Assembly: GCA_900073065.1 (NCBI GenBank)
Contig: FJOG01000047.1
Coordinates: 170,888 to 208,238 of the forward strand
Length of the DNA stretch: 37,351 bases
Direction of reading: 5' to 3'
From: Phialocephala subalpina
Lineage: Eukaryota; Ascomycota; Leotiomycetes; Helotiales; Mollisiaceae
The notes beneath the pieces were generated by a model. It saw only the letters and a list, made by a program, of their open reading frames with translations, was not told where the DNA came from and searched no databases. How positions within the stretch are numbered: position 1 is the first letter of the stretch; the number at the start of each line of letters is the position of its first letter. Below, piece after piece: positions 1 through 12,100 of the stretch. The position numbers were made by a program, and so were the translations under genes.

Positions 1-540
1 ATATTGAAATAAAAAAATAAAAATAAAATATATTATTTTATATTTATAATATAAATATAAAATTTAATAATTTCGAAATTAATTAAATTTTATGTAAATA
101 AAACTATTTGTAAATATTATTATATTAATTAAAATTTAATTTAATTTAATATTTATTAAAAGTTTTTTTTAATAAATTAATTATTATAATAATAATAATT
201 AAATATAAAATATTATTTTAATTTTCGAAAATAATAAGGTTATTTATAATAAAAATATAATTAATTCGAAATCTAATATTTATAATATTTCTAATTAATA
301 TATTAGTTTATTATAATTTACTTTTAATTTAATACTTTTTATAATACCAAGTATTAATTCCCTTTTTATAATTAAATTTAATATAATTTCGATATATTTT
401 AAATCGAAATAATATTTAATATATATAAAAATACAAAGAAAAAAGTTATAATTCGAAGTTATCAAATAATTTAAATAAGTTTTCTTCTTCGAAATAAATC
501 CCGTTATCTGATAAAAGCTCTACTAATAAAATAAAAGCGA
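1..540. other. AT-rich, RIP-like block without genes
   Basis: Almost pure A/T with runs of TTAATTAAA, TAATAA and ATATAAA, and scattered TTCGAA/TTCGAAAT. No open frame of useful length and no recognisable coding remnant. The composition matches the right end of the window, where RIP-mutated transposon can be identified. The same origin is inferred here, but no element can be named. Confidence 0.7.
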
Positions 541-559
541 AATCATCTTTTAATTCGTT

Positions 560-1300
560 TAGACCCAAAGTCGATTATAAGTCCCAGAGATGTTCCTATG
601 GGCTCCCGTGGCTAAGGGATCCCGTACTTGGTGGTTATAGCTGCTTTAAACGCGCACACCACACAACAGATGAGCTATTGGCGGGGCCGAAGGAAGCTTG
701 GTATCTGTACACAGGGGACGTTACTCTCGAATCCCTTAAAATCAAAGGAGACCGTTACGATGGAGACGGTTCGAAGGCTAAGAGAGTGATGTTCAAAGGT
801 CTCGTATACTATGCTCCATTTTACCCGACGCCAAGACAAATCGCCTGGCGTAACAGCTTTCTAAAATGTTTCAAGAAGGAGAAAATGGATGAACGGAACC
901 ATACGTTGGGCCCAATCGACCAACATATACTGGTTTGCTCAAATTCCATCCATGAAGTCCCCATCTAGGCCTCGGAGGAGAAATGACAACCCTCAAGGAA
1001 GATGAACTCGGTACGGCTTTTGGAGGTCGCAGATCTTCCGTTGGTAGCGCCCGATATGAAGGAAATGGACTTGGAGGTGGTAGTGTTGGTCCTCATGATT
1101 CGAGAACGGACGTTGATAGACGGGTAGACCATTTCCATTAAATTAAAACTGGACATCTTTCTGAAAAATGTTTGTCTGCTTCCTGTTTTTCGGAGACCAG
1201 AGCACCGATGCCTTGTACCAACGAGACTTGTCCTTTAGCATAGCTTAATGGAAGCACTCAGGCAGAAAACTAGCAGCGAAACAAGATTTGATGATCCTTT
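560..1300 (+). pseudogene. Decayed coding sequence, possible zinc-knuckle protein remnant
   Basis: Base composition becomes balanced and short coding-like stretches appear on the plus strand, split over different frames. A 96-codon open stretch at 678-968 has no ATG at its start. A second stretch at about 965-1260 in another frame contains TGHLSEKC (to 1171), the second half of a CCHC zinc knuckle. A stop codon and a His stand where the first two cysteines would fall. Further on, CTNETC is followed by Met-Glu-Ala-rich sequence. The frame changes and internal stops argue for a relic. The family assignment is weak, and it may relate to the zinc-knuckle genes further right. Confidence 0.3.
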
Positions 1301-1714
1301 AAATGGTTACTAGCAGTTGTTGAAGTGGAAATTAGAGCGTGAGTAGTAATTCGAGGCTAAACCGGTTACCCCGCTATCTTGTGATGGTAGAGACAATAGG
1401 GAACACTCATCTAGATATCTGGAATTCTCTCTGCTACATGGTATATATTGTTGATATATTCTAGCTGTATGCTGCAAGTTTCCTGGCGGCAAGCACGTTG
1501 TTGAGCAATGTGTCTGCTGGGCCAATCCTGCATTCACCGGGCGAATGTTTGATTGACATTATGTTGCTTGCACCGAGTGAGTATTTGATGGGATTTGGGT
1601 GTTGGGTATGATTCCTATCCATTCATCTTGAAGTTGTATAGAAAAGGTATTCGAGGGAGAAGGAGTTGACGTTGAAGATAGGTGTGTATGATAGTGAACT
1701 TGAATGGTCGTTCC
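1301..1714. other. Intergenic region 3' of the transcription factor gene
   Basis: Balanced composition. It contains a 75-codon minus-strand open stretch (1310-1537) without similarity I recognise. It presumably carries the 3' UTR of the gene ending at 1715. No further gene is supported. Confidence 0.4.
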
Positions 1715-3776
1715 TTAGATCAGAGGAACTTGCACCTCAAGGTCATATGGCCCACATGAAAAATCGCCCAAAATCCAGTCCATGGAGTTAAATAGCTCGA
1801 AATCGTTAGGATTGAGTGGGGTAACAGGTGCAAGGCCTGGTATTTCCGGCTGGGTCAAGTGAGGCTCTGACATTGTTGGCCTTTTTCCTTGCACATTGGC
1901 CGAGCTGATATCGCGACTTTGAGACTCCTGCCTCCGTGCAGCCAACCAATGCCACATGCTGTCATAATTGTGATTGACACTCATTCGAGTTCTGATTTTC
2001 AGTTCCAGCGGATCCAAATTGGTGTTCGACCAATACCCTGATACCAAGTCCTTGATAGTCTGAGGGACTCTGACTGCCATCCTAGAACAGACATCGTCGC
2101 TTCGGATAGACATGCTGCGCAGAGCAATTATCGCCGCATTGAAAGATGCCCTGCCATGTTCGACGTTGATGTTCGCAGAAAAAGAGCTGTGGATCAGCTT
2201 CAGAAGTGCGAATATGGAGGAAAACATGCTTTGCATCATAATGTTGGTGCAGTGTTCGAGTAAAGTCCCAATCGAAGTTTCGAAGTCCATTACTTTTTGG
2301 ATGAATGTGCATGCTGCGTTAAAAAGATTGAGAAGTCCTGCTTCGCGGACCGAGACGGGAAGGAAGAACGTGAACGAATTTAGGTGCACGTTAGCAGCAA
2401 GGAGGAAGATTTCTGTGGTCACTGGATTGGATTAGAATTCATCAATTCTTTGGGAAAGATGACATACTTGGAATAGCAGGACCGAGAGTGCTCACGAGCT
2501 CTCCATACAGCGATCTCACGTGATTGTATGCTGGAGCTCTCTCATCCTCGGGAGGTAGGCCGTTGGGATCTGATGCTTTGCCATACAGAGCTGTACCGAT
2601 AGTAGCATACAGCTGTGAAATCCGAAGATAGTCTAGAATGTCTTGGGGGAGATTATACGGCGATAGGAAGATGAAGTCTGACCCTAAAAGTCGATCGAAG
2701 TTAGCTTGTGAAGGAAATCCGTACGCGGTGGATGTGCTATAAAGAGTCAGCACAGATCGAAAGAGTCATGGACAGACTTACCATTGAGCGACAATGTTAC
2801 AGGCAGCCCATGTCAACCTTCTATCCCGCTGTTCGTCCTCGTTGATTGTCTTTCTGGAGAATTGCATCTGAATGGGAAAGTCCAGCACGTTCTGCAGAGC
2901 AATACTTATCATCATACTGCTCAGTGAGTAAGTAGCATCTGATGGGTTTGTGGTCGAGGGCAGAGGCCAGGTACATATCAGACAAAGTGCCTTGACGACA
3001 TGAAAGGGTTGAGGTGTTTCCGAGATCGTAGACCAAAGGAGTTTGTTGTAGTCGGCGGTCAAAGCGTCTAACATTGAATGCCCGTGGCGGAAACGACGAC
3101 CTGCTATGATGATGATTGACCATCCCAATAGAGGTGATAGGTTGAAGTAATGGTCTGGCGTTGCTTCGGGATTGAGGAAAGGTAGATATGGATGATATTG
3201 TGTGAAGTATCTGGGGTGTCAGCAAGCGTCGATGGAGCGGGGAAGGTTGCTCACTCTTTGAAAAGTCTATCGACAGTCTCTCCTGAGAGATCGGTATCAC
3301 CTAATTGGCGAGACTTCGTGGTAGTTCCTGGATGTGGAGCTTCATGGAGCGCAGCCTCTGGTAGTGCTTGATCGGCATTGGAAGCACTGGCTTGGGTGGC
3401 AACTTTCAACTGGCGACGAAGGTCATCAATTTCGCGTTGCATCGCGGCATATTTACTTTTCAGAATCAGCAAAAGATCATTCATAGGTTGTAAAGATCTC
3501 ACTCTCGTTTGCCAACGCGTTTGAATTCTCTCTCCACTCTGCAATCCTTCTGCAGTCGGCGGCATCGAGAGCATGCTTTGAAGGGAGACTCTACCACGTC
3601 ACATTTCAACTAGAAACCTTCAGAATGCGTCTCAAAGGTAGGTTTAGGCATCGTACCTTCTGCTGCCTACAATTATTGCAGGATCTTTTGGCATTCTTCG
3701 CTGCATCACGTGCAGGTCCGTGAACGAAATTAGTCGAAGTACTCGTGTCCATCGTATCATCTTCACTGCTCGTCAT
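1715..3776 (-). CDS. Zn2Cys6 transcription factor, WAR1-like
   Basis: Six exons join in frame: 3776-3657, 3609-3503, 3455-3255, 3210-2782, 2736-2468 and 2421-1715. The five GT..AG introns are 44-47 bp and the protein has 610 residues. Residues 33-63 form a complete binuclear zinc cluster (Cys33, 36, 43, 53, 56, 63; spacing x2, x6, x9, x2, x6) that starts in exon 1 and finishes in exon 2. A basic linker (REFKRVGKRDKY) and a coiled coil (MQREIDDLRRQL) follow, the usual dimerisation segment. The middle homology region begins YFTQYHPYLPFL and includes RRLTWAACNIVAQ, like fungal regulators of the WAR1 type (weak-acid response). The start is the first ATG before the cluster. The gene lies immediately downstream of the monooxygenase on the same strand, which makes a regulatory link possible but unproven. 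Zinc cluster and fold are certain; WAR1-like is from memory of the family. Confidence 0.88.
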
Positions 3777-4325
3777 TGTGATTGTGTTGACATTAGGCGA
3801 TGGGGTAGAGGAGCTACTGTCTAAATAGCGGCGTCGATGTATTGTTAGGATGGTGTTGAAGAGATGAGAAGGAAGTCGTGATAGTCAGGAGGCTAAGACT
3901 CGCTAAACCGAACTAATCCGGAAAGGGGTTCCTAGGATCACCACGTGAATACTTGCAATGGTTAGAAGTATCAGAAGCTGCATCCGGTGAATTTTACAAC
4001 CATAATAGCGTGTTTAGGTACAATTAGAAGTACTAAATAGTTTGGGACTTTTTCACCGTTAAAAGACGTGGCTGTGGTCCAGGCACTCGGACAGGCCTCT
4101 AAACGTGGCGAGTCCATCAGCGACAATGCATTTTTTGAATGTGAGACAGATATTTTTGAGTTGATGCACCAAGATATATTGGGCATATAGGGTACGCTTT
4201 AGTAAGTAGAACTTGGAAATAAACGTCTTTCATGAAGTCTATTCTTGGTGGTCTAAGAAAAAATCCACGACGTCGACCTACTTCTTACTCCTCATCTGCG
4301 ACGTCTCATGTCAGCTGCCGACTTT
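3777..4325. other. Intergenic: regulator promoter and monooxygenase 3' flank
   Basis: No convincing gene. A 71-codon open stretch on the minus strand (3971-4186) has no recognisable motif. The region must hold the promoter of the Zn2Cys6 gene (start at 3776) and the terminator of the monooxygenase (stop at 4326). No TATA box stands out. Confidence 0.4.
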
Positions 4326-6318
4326 CTAAAAGTCCTCATACTTGTACAAACCCTCTTCCAAGCCCTTGATCTGCAAAGCAAGAGTCCTCGAAAACCATCT
4401 ACACATCGCCAAATTCCCACCCATAAACCAAAACCCAGGATGTCCACTCTTCCTCCACATCGTCCTCAGCTCCCCCTCTTCATCAAGGCCCCAGACATCC
4501 TTGACCTGGTTATAAAGCTTGTCTCCAAAGATGGTGCGAGCTTGGGTACGCATATTCTGATACCCAGTCGCGAAGATGATCTCATCTGCTTCTAGCTTCT
4601 GACCATCCGAGAACACAACACCATCTGGGAGGATCTCACTGATCTCACAACCCTGCTTCACCTTGATCTTGCCATCGATGATGAGTTGACTGCATCCTAC
4701 GTCGATGTAGTACCCTCCTCCTCTTTGGAGGTACTTGATCCAAAGACCGGAATTACCAGGTCCGCTATCGAGCTTGAAGCCGGCCTTCTCAAGACCACGA
4801 AGCGTCGCCGCATCATCTTTCTCCTGGAGCCTGGTCATGTCCTTGTTCAAAGTCCCCACGATCGGCAATGGCGTACTCCAATTTAGGACATCAGCATCGG
4901 CTGTTGGTGGTGAGTCTTCGCCATACAGACCAGACATGTGCATCAGATTGGTCTCGGAATTCAAGACGAGAGTCGAGGATCGCTGGACCATCGTCACATC
5001 ATAACCATTCTCATACAGATCCTGAGCGATGTCGTGGCCAGAGTTGCAACATCCGACGATGATGGCTCGCTTATTTTGTCCTTGAGCCGGTGTAGCCCCG
5101 AGAAACTTCGAGGAGTGGAACACCTTTCCCTTAAACGACGACATGCCGTTGATGACGGGGAAGTTGGCTTCTCCGGAGTGACCAGTGGCTAAGATAACAT
5201 GCTACAACTGTTAATAAGGCATTTGCAACCTCAAAATGGCCGTGGAACTCACCTTCGGGTGCACGACACGAGTCTCGGTTGTGTCCCCAACCCTCCGCTC
5301 GAGCGAGATGGTCCACTTCCCACTCGCATCATCCCAGGATGACTTGGTAACAGTCGTCCGTACCCACGCATTCAAGTCCAGTAACTTCACATACGACTCA
5401 AACCAATCTCCCAACTTATCTTTCGGAGTGAAAATGGGCCAAGATTCGGGGAACGGCAAGTATGGAAGATGGTCGAACCAAACGCAGTCATGCAGACACA
5501 ACCGATGGTATCTTGATCTCCAGTTATCCCCAATTCGTTCTTCTCGGTCGACAATCAAGGATTTGATGCCAAGCATTTTGAGTCTCGCTGCCGCAGAGAG
5601 TCCATTCTGTCCGGCACCTTCTCATGTTAGCATCGCTCGATGAGACAAGAACAGCTCGCTCACCGACTATAAGAACAGTGGGTTCTTCTCCGTTCTCAAA
5701 GTTTTCCTCCGACTTCCTTTGGTCCAACCAGTTCTCCTTCGAGGTATGCCCTCCATGTTCAGCGCCTAGAGGTCGTCTCCTACCAACTCCTTCTTCGTGT
5801 CCCGTCAACTCCTTGAGGAATGTGAAGAGTATAAATGCTTTCCACTTTCCACCTTCGTTCACCAAGCGTACGAGACCCTGGCCCTTTCCAAAATCCGTCT
5901 CGACTTTCAGGAAGGCTTGTACATTCGGGAATTTGGCATCGCTGCCAAGCCTCGAAGTCTGCGGAGAGCGGACGGAGGAGGTCTTGTCGAGTGCGAGAGA
6001 TTTGATTCGACTGCCTTTCGAGTTTTTGAGGAGTTCGACGATTTTCGATGGACCATGCAGGGTGTGTAGGTCCCACGAGAGACAGAGTTGATCTCGCCAG
6101 TACGATTCTTCGAGGAAGAGTTCCGACAATGTAGACAGGTCGGCTGATCCAATTGTCTTGTTGAATGCTTCAACCCAATTGGCAGCTACACTGTCAGCAT
6201 CCACTGGCCCAGATTCCTTGACATGTGGAAGCTTTGCAAACGCGAGGGGAAACGAGCCCCGTTCGACACGTTCCGCCGACGGCACGCCGTTTGTTGGCTC
6301 AATCGCGATGCTGCCCAT
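4326..6318 (-). CDS. Flavin-containing monooxygenase with N-terminal extension
   Basis: Three exons (6318-5664, 5617-5253, 5201-4326) join across introns of 46 and 51 bp to give 631 residues. About 210 N-terminal residues, including WVEAFNKT and LFLEESYWRD, resemble a SnoaL/NTF2-like domain, as in other fungal FMOs of this length. The FAD site is VLIVGAGQNG (219-224, GxGxxG; the first Gly codon is split by intron 1). The FMO signature FxGxxxHxxxF is FKGKVFHSSKF (363-373). The second Rossmann motif, for NADPH, is GCCNSG (390-395), with Cys in place of the usual second Gly/Ala. ATGYQN near the C-terminus is the conserved ATG motif. Members oxygenate soft nucleophiles or ketones with NADPH and O2; the substrate is unknown. 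The start has good context and precedes the SnoaL-like domain. Confidence 0.9.
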
Positions 6319-7038
6319 GATTTCGGTCGAAAGGGACTTTCAATTGAGGTACTAGAAGTCAATGCAGAGCGTGGAGAAGTTGGGGAAGAGGGGAGCTTGA
6401 TATACTCGCATCATGGTGGCGGCTGAAACTTCGGCCAATATCTGAACACCTATTGAATGGCAGGTGTAGCGGAGGCTTCGGGACCTCGTGATACTCTGAA
6501 TCGCCTCTCGGTCATTGCGTTTACCTGTCATCTCATGCTACTGCATGTTTGCAATCGCATGTGTGTGGGGTTACGGGGAAAGAGTGGAAAGTAGTGGGGA
6601 AGCAAGGTTGGAGGTTATTGCACTAGCGCTCGGCAGACCTTCCTTCTGGAGACCACCTCCCAAATGTCCAAATCGGTAATGCCAGCACGTGCTTCCTTGG
6701 CAGTGGGAGTAATATGGTCAAGACGACGGAGTTGACCTTCAATCACCAGAAGCAGCTATGTCATTCACGACGGAGGTTTTGGCCTATTTATCGAGGCAGG
6801 TACACAAACCGAAGCTGTGCATTTCATGTTTCGATTAGTATGAGTACCTACCTAAGGTATTCTTTGCGAAACCTTCCAAGAACTGATTGTCAATCATATC
6901 CCCACGAAGGAAGTATTGCTATTACGAAGCCAACAGCACTCGGCCCTCTTGCCAAGGTGGTCATTTGGCTTTCAAACCTTCCAATCAACAATGTTACACC
7001 TTAGCTCGGCGCTAGTGAGCAACGAATCAATTCCATCC
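6319..7038. other. Intergenic: monooxygenase promoter side
   Basis: Open frames here (for example 6714-7004 +) lack recognisable domains and overlap other frames. The 5' part should contain the promoter of the minus-strand monooxygenase; the 3' part is the downstream flank of the gene ending at 7039. No tRNA, repeat or clear regulatory element was seen. Confidence 0.4.
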
Positions 7039-7768
7039 CTACACGTTCCAAGTATTCATGTTGAAAGGCAACTCCCGATGCATCATGAGATTGTTGTTGG
7101 GCCCGAGGCCGAGAAATCGTCCGAAATCATCGACATGTGCATTGGGTCGAGTGGTTCCTCCTATATGGGCTTCCTGCCAGAACCAGTCGTGTTTTCGGTC
7201 GAACCTCTGCCGAACATCAGCACAGCCGCGCCTAGATTCACGAGGGGAACAAACCTTTGGTCCATTTTGATTCCAATTGTCGAGCTTTTGTGGCTCGATT
7301 GGTCGTCCGCGACTCAGTTGCCGTTGCATGTACCGCAACTCACGTTGTGTGAGCCTTGGGTATCCAACACCGTTCGGACCTAATCCTACGAATTCAGAGC
7401 CGAGACCATTCCAATCCTCCGGCCATGCCCAATGCTTGTACGTTCGTGTTTGAGGGTCATATCTCTTTGACCCCCTGGAATTGGTTAAGAGACGATTGGG
7501 CTTCGATTTCTCTGACACGTGCATCTCAGCGTTGTGGTATGAATCCCTGGACCAATAAGTAATCCACCCCTCCAGGAAAAATGGCTGGGTCTTACCAGTT
7601 TCCCCATCTTTCGGGTGTGATCGCTGTACCATCTCCCCTGCGTTGCAAAAACATGTCAGGCCCCTTGCCGCCTACTATGTCCCGAAGTCCTTTGGTAAAG
7701 CTTCGTTTCCCACGGCCTTTAGGGCCATCTTTCGGCCAAACGAGCTGGAAATCCCACTGTTTCGGCAT
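7039..7768 (-). CDS. Conserved-looking hypothetical protein, two exons
   Basis: Exon 7768-7596 joins 7546-7039 across a 49-bp GTAAGA..CAG intron (7547-7595) with a TTACTTATT branch-like site before the acceptor, giving 226 residues. The start is placed at MPKQWDFQLVWPKDG. The frame stays open to 7954, but the extra sequence is Cys/Phe-rich and unlike the rest. Sequence after the start is rich in Gly, Arg, Trp and Asn (RRGDGTAITPERWGNW; HWAWPEDWNGLG; GLGPNGVGYPRLT) and reads as one continuous polypeptide across the splice. No domain, signal peptide or membrane segment is recognised. Splice signals and frame continuity support a real gene. Function is unknown. Confidence 0.55.
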
Positions 7769-7954
7769 ACCGGCTTGCTCGTAGGAAGGTAAGAACGTAG
7801 TTGGAAAACACCCAGCGCAATTCACAGAGAAGATGAAGCAGTTGCAGATATTCAAGGGCAAATTGGAAATGTAAAAGACGACTTCGCCATGGCAGAAGAG
7901 TTGGTGACTCTTATACAGCTCTTCCACGTTTGGAGATTGGATGGCTCCAAACAC

Positions 7955-8690
7955 TTGCTTGTCAATCCACGCTGTTCATGATTCCATGGGACACGGGACC
8001 TCCGGCAAGCCAACGTCGAAGTAGACGAACAGCAAAAGCAGACTCAATACTTTCTAGGTCCTCGCAAACCTCCCGGGATCAAACTTCGCTCAGGGTTTGA
8101 AGTTTCGAGGCATGCGTTGCAGCTATAGGGCTGAACATGCAAGCCCATGTAGACTTCCGCCATCACAACAGCTCGTTGTGTTACTCGAGGCGGATTCGTG
8201 AATCATTATGAAAGAAGGAAGATCACAATCAGCAGTCGAGGAACAGGTGGGGGGAGCCCTAGCTCCGGAGGTAAGACGGCCCGCGGTTGTGAACCGTGCG
8301 CATAAACATGCGTCCACCGATCTGAATGGAGACGCGACTTGTTGAACCTCAATCCTTCCTCCGCTATTACGCCTTCATTGATCCTCTCAACGACGCTCCT
8401 CTCGCGTGCCTCTCCAAAAATAGACGATCTGCGCAAAGAGTGAAGAAGTAATCCATCGAGAACAACACTAAATCGCGTCCGAAAGACGATATCAGCACCG
8501 CGTTTTCGTACCACGGCCGCGCCGACTTCAATACCTCCTCCTCCACACCAGCTCTTATGGTTGCAGATAATACGCTGGACGATTCTTGATCTCTGCAGAC
8601 ATACTCTGCAGCAGAAAGTTGATACCATATCGATCTGCAAAGACACAAGCTTCCAGAGATTTCGAGGTACCAGGACAACAGGACAACAGG
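7955..8690. other. Intergenic, no supported gene
   Basis: Several overlapping short open frames occur on the minus strand (8123-8694), with Cys/Ser-rich low-quality translations and no motif. A short direct repeat of ggacaaca occurs three times at about 8671-8693. No RNA gene was recognised. Confidence 0.35.
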
Positions 8691-8699
8691 ACAACTAGA

Positions 8700-9060
8700 G
8701 ATAAAAGTAAGAGGGCATTTTGGTGAAACCTATTGGACATATACCTGCTTGGAAGCTGTACTTCTCGGCCTTCCTGTTGAAGCCACCAATGTGCTGAACT
8801 GCCATCCAAGCGCAGACAGCTGTGAAGGGGTTGCCGAACAACATCGTTTCTGGGTTCTCCAGGCAGTAGGGTTTCCAGGAGTAACCGTCCCAGTCCGAGG
8901 TCTATCTACGGAGCGCGTTGTTCTGCAGATATCAACTGTTGGACATTGAAGACGGGCTCGAGCACCTGCAAAGAAACAGAGATTGGGAACCCGCGTTCTT
9001 CACCCCACAAAGGCAAGACGTGTTGGAGTTGTGAATAGTACTGAGACATTGTCAGCAATT
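8700..9060 (-). other. Possible small gene or gene fragment
   Basis: An ATG near 9049 opens MSQYYSQLQHVLPLWGEERG, running to a stop at about 8906. In another frame just downstream, DWDGYSWKPYCLENPETMLF continues to a plausible GTATAT donor near 8744. Both look coding, but no intron of normal size joins them cleanly because a TAG sits before the second block. It could be a small gene with an unrecognised intron or a fragment. No family is recognised. Confidence 0.25.
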
Positions 9061-9109
9061 GTCTGGGGGAGAGAGAAGACACTATTTTGTCCTGCACCTA
9101 ACCATCATC

Positions 9110-12100
9110 ATGCCAACAATCAAAGTCGGACCAGGCTCAGACCTGGAGTTGCAGCAAATAGCAGATGCGTTGGGGAAGTCTAAGAAAGTGGTAGTGGTAA
9201 CTGGTGCTGGAATCAGTACCAATTGTGGTATCCCAGTGAGTCGTCCCCTTTTTGCTTCGCTTAGCTTGGCATTCAATGCTAACATACCCAGGACTTTCGA
9301 TCAGAGAATGGACTTTATTCAATGATCCAAGCTCAATATGACGCAGCTCTACTCAATCCACCTTGGGAGCAGTCAAATACTTTTGACATTGATGATAGAC
9401 CGAAAAAGAAGAGAAAGACGTGGTTCTACGAGGTCGTAGCGCCTGATGGCAAAGTTGTGGACGTGATCGACCCTGACCTTGAACCAGCGGAACAACAAAC
9501 ACGCCGTTCCTCTCGTTCAAGATCCACGAACACCACCAACTCTCGCTCAAATACGCCTCAGCCCACTGAGACTCCTGCTTTAGCCCCTGGCACGCAAGCT
9601 GTTGACGCGATTAGCGTGGAGATTCATTCTGCGAAGGAAGAGCCGCTAATCTCTTCAACATCTGCCGCCACACCATATTCTCGTCGTGCGACTCCCACAA
9701 CAGCTCCAGACCGCGAATCCAGCGTGATCAACAAGAAGCTCGCCGCCGCAAAGGAAGCACCTCGGCGATCATCACGCTCCAGATCTATGAACCCAGCCAA
9801 ATCCAGAGCAGGCAGCCCTAGAACAACAGCAGAGGGTCAATCCAACACAGATGACGAAGGATTGCGACTAATTGATCAGGGCACGCGGCAGTCTTCACTC
9901 GCAAGATCTACAGATACAAACGATACTCGTGCCAGCACACCCCTATCAGCGATTGAAAGCCAAGAAGTTGACACGTTCGACGAGCATCCCGAGACTGTTA
10001 ACAACGAACCACGACCCTCCTCGAGATCGAGGTCTACAAATACAACGAACTCTCGCTCGAGTACCCCTAAATCTATCGAAAGCTCCCTTACCAGCCTATC
10101 CTCCAACACACCAGAGCTCCCTGATAGCACGCCTCAAAACTCCTCCGAACTATCACTTAACGCCGATCAGAGCACATTATCACAGACCTCAGAAAATCTC
10201 GAGCCTTCCACACAACCATCAACATCTCGCTCGACTGGTTTATCTCGAACTACCTCGGACGTCTCTACATCACGCACCCTTCCAAATCTTAAAGGCAGAG
10301 ATCTTTTTGATTCTATGATATGGTCTGACCCGTTTACCACCTCGATCTTCTACATGTTCATTTCGAGTTTGCGAGAGAAAATACAGAACGTTTCCTACAC
10401 TACCGAAACCCACCGTTTTCTTCGAGTTCTTCGAGATGGCGGTAAGTTGGTCCGCAATTACACACAGAACATTGACATGTTGGAACAACGTGAAGGATTG
10501 TGCCAAGAATTGGAGAAAGGCCCCGGCGCCAAAGGAAGGTTCAACGCAAGAGCCCAGAGAGAGGCGAGAAAGTCTGGAATCGGAGCGGACATCGATCAGA
10601 ACGGTGGATGCGAAGTTGTGCCGCTCCACGGATCGCTACAATGGCTTAGATGCTCTCTCTGCGGCAAACCATCCAGCTGGTACGTACTCCATTGGAGCCC
10701 TCTCTTCCTTTTGAATGTCCCCAGATCGTGAGGACATTGCGAGCTCATCCGCTCCTCTAAAACCGCTGCTAATGTATGTGTAGGGATGAACCGGCGAACA
10801 AATCCGCGATGCTATCCGGCACTGCCCCTGACTGCGGACCATGTACCACGAATAGTGGTAACCGAACTTCCCGTGGCAGGAGAGGGCTTGCGATTGGACG
10901 TCTAAGACCAGACATTGTGAGTGAAAATACCCGGATTTAAATGTCCCCATTGTTCCGGGACATTCTGCTAACGCCCGATCTAGGTCCTGTATGGCGAGGA
11001 GCATCCCCACTCCAATCTAATCTCTCCTATCGTCACTCATGACCTCGGTCTGGGCCCTGATATTCTTCTGATTATGGGTACAAGTTTGAGAGTCCACGGG
11101 TTAAAGGTTATGATTCGAGAATTCGCCAAAGCAGTCCATACGAAGGGAGGAAAGGTCGTTTTTGTCAACCAGACGAAGCCATCCGAGAGTATCTGGGGAG
11201 AATTTATTGACTATTGGGTGGAATGGGACTGTGATGAGTGGGTGATGGATTTGAGAGATCGGAGGGAAGATATCTGGACTGGAGTGGTGGAGGAAAATAC
11301 GAAGGAGACTACGGAGACCACGAAACGGCGGAGACCGCAGGCATTGAGGGATGATAAGTTGAACGGTGCGTATCTGACATTCAAAATTCTAGATACTCTG
11401 AGTAGAGTAAGAGATGAGAGCGGGGGAATGGCATCTCGTTTCCTGTACTGGCCGGCCCCTGCTTCCCGAGTGTCCAATATCTCTCTGCCCGATCGCGAAC
11501 AACAAACGAAAGCTCCCGTTAAGAAGGGACAATCTACGAAGAAAAACAGCAAGTCTGCTCCAATCAAGAAAACCGGCGCCAAACCGAACAAACGAAAGTC
11601 TGAACCAGAACCATACAAGGAAACCGAAGAGGACAGAAAAAACCTAGCCTACATCGTCTCAAAAATCTGGGAAGATCTCCGGAAGAAAGCACCCGATCTC
11701 TCCGCCATCCCACCTCCACCCCCCGAACTCCGCATCCCCTTCAGCAAATTCACATCCAACAAAGCCCTTCCCGACTATCTCACCCCCTTCGCTTTCTCCA
11801 GCACCTCGAACCATATCCCAAATGTCGGTACTTGGCCTCTTGATAAGATGAATCTCGTCTCCCTCCCTCCCTCCGGATCAACGATTCCGATACATACTCC
11901 GAAGAGCAAGCCAAAGACCGAAGAGAAGCCGAAGCCTCAACCTAGGCCGAATCATGGGTATGGGACGAGAGCTAGTAGGAGGTTCAGTAGTGCGGAGACG
12001 ATTGTTGTTGACCGCGGAGAGACGGATGTTCAGATGGAACAAGAGTTACCTGCGCAACAAGAACCAATGGTACAACTTGGGGAGGAGCAAGAGCAAGAGG

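Noticed and set aside
3251..3574. Separate protein starting MLSMPPTAEG
   Set aside because: Its first part is a wrong frame over the zinc-cluster exon and an intron. Only the part from 3455 on belongs to the regulator.
3971..4186. 71-codon minus-strand ORF between regulator and monooxygenase
   Set aside because: No motif, no splice partner, and it lies in what should be promoter and 3' flank.
5524..6318. Single 264-residue ORF ending GERAVLVSSSDANMRRC..
   Set aside because: The last part is intron read-through. Splicing at 5663/5618 restores the FAD motif GAGQNG, so it is exon 1 of the monooxygenase.
8671..8693. Triplicate ggacaaca repeat
   Set aside because: Only three short units, no flanking structure; ordinary microsatellite-like slippage.
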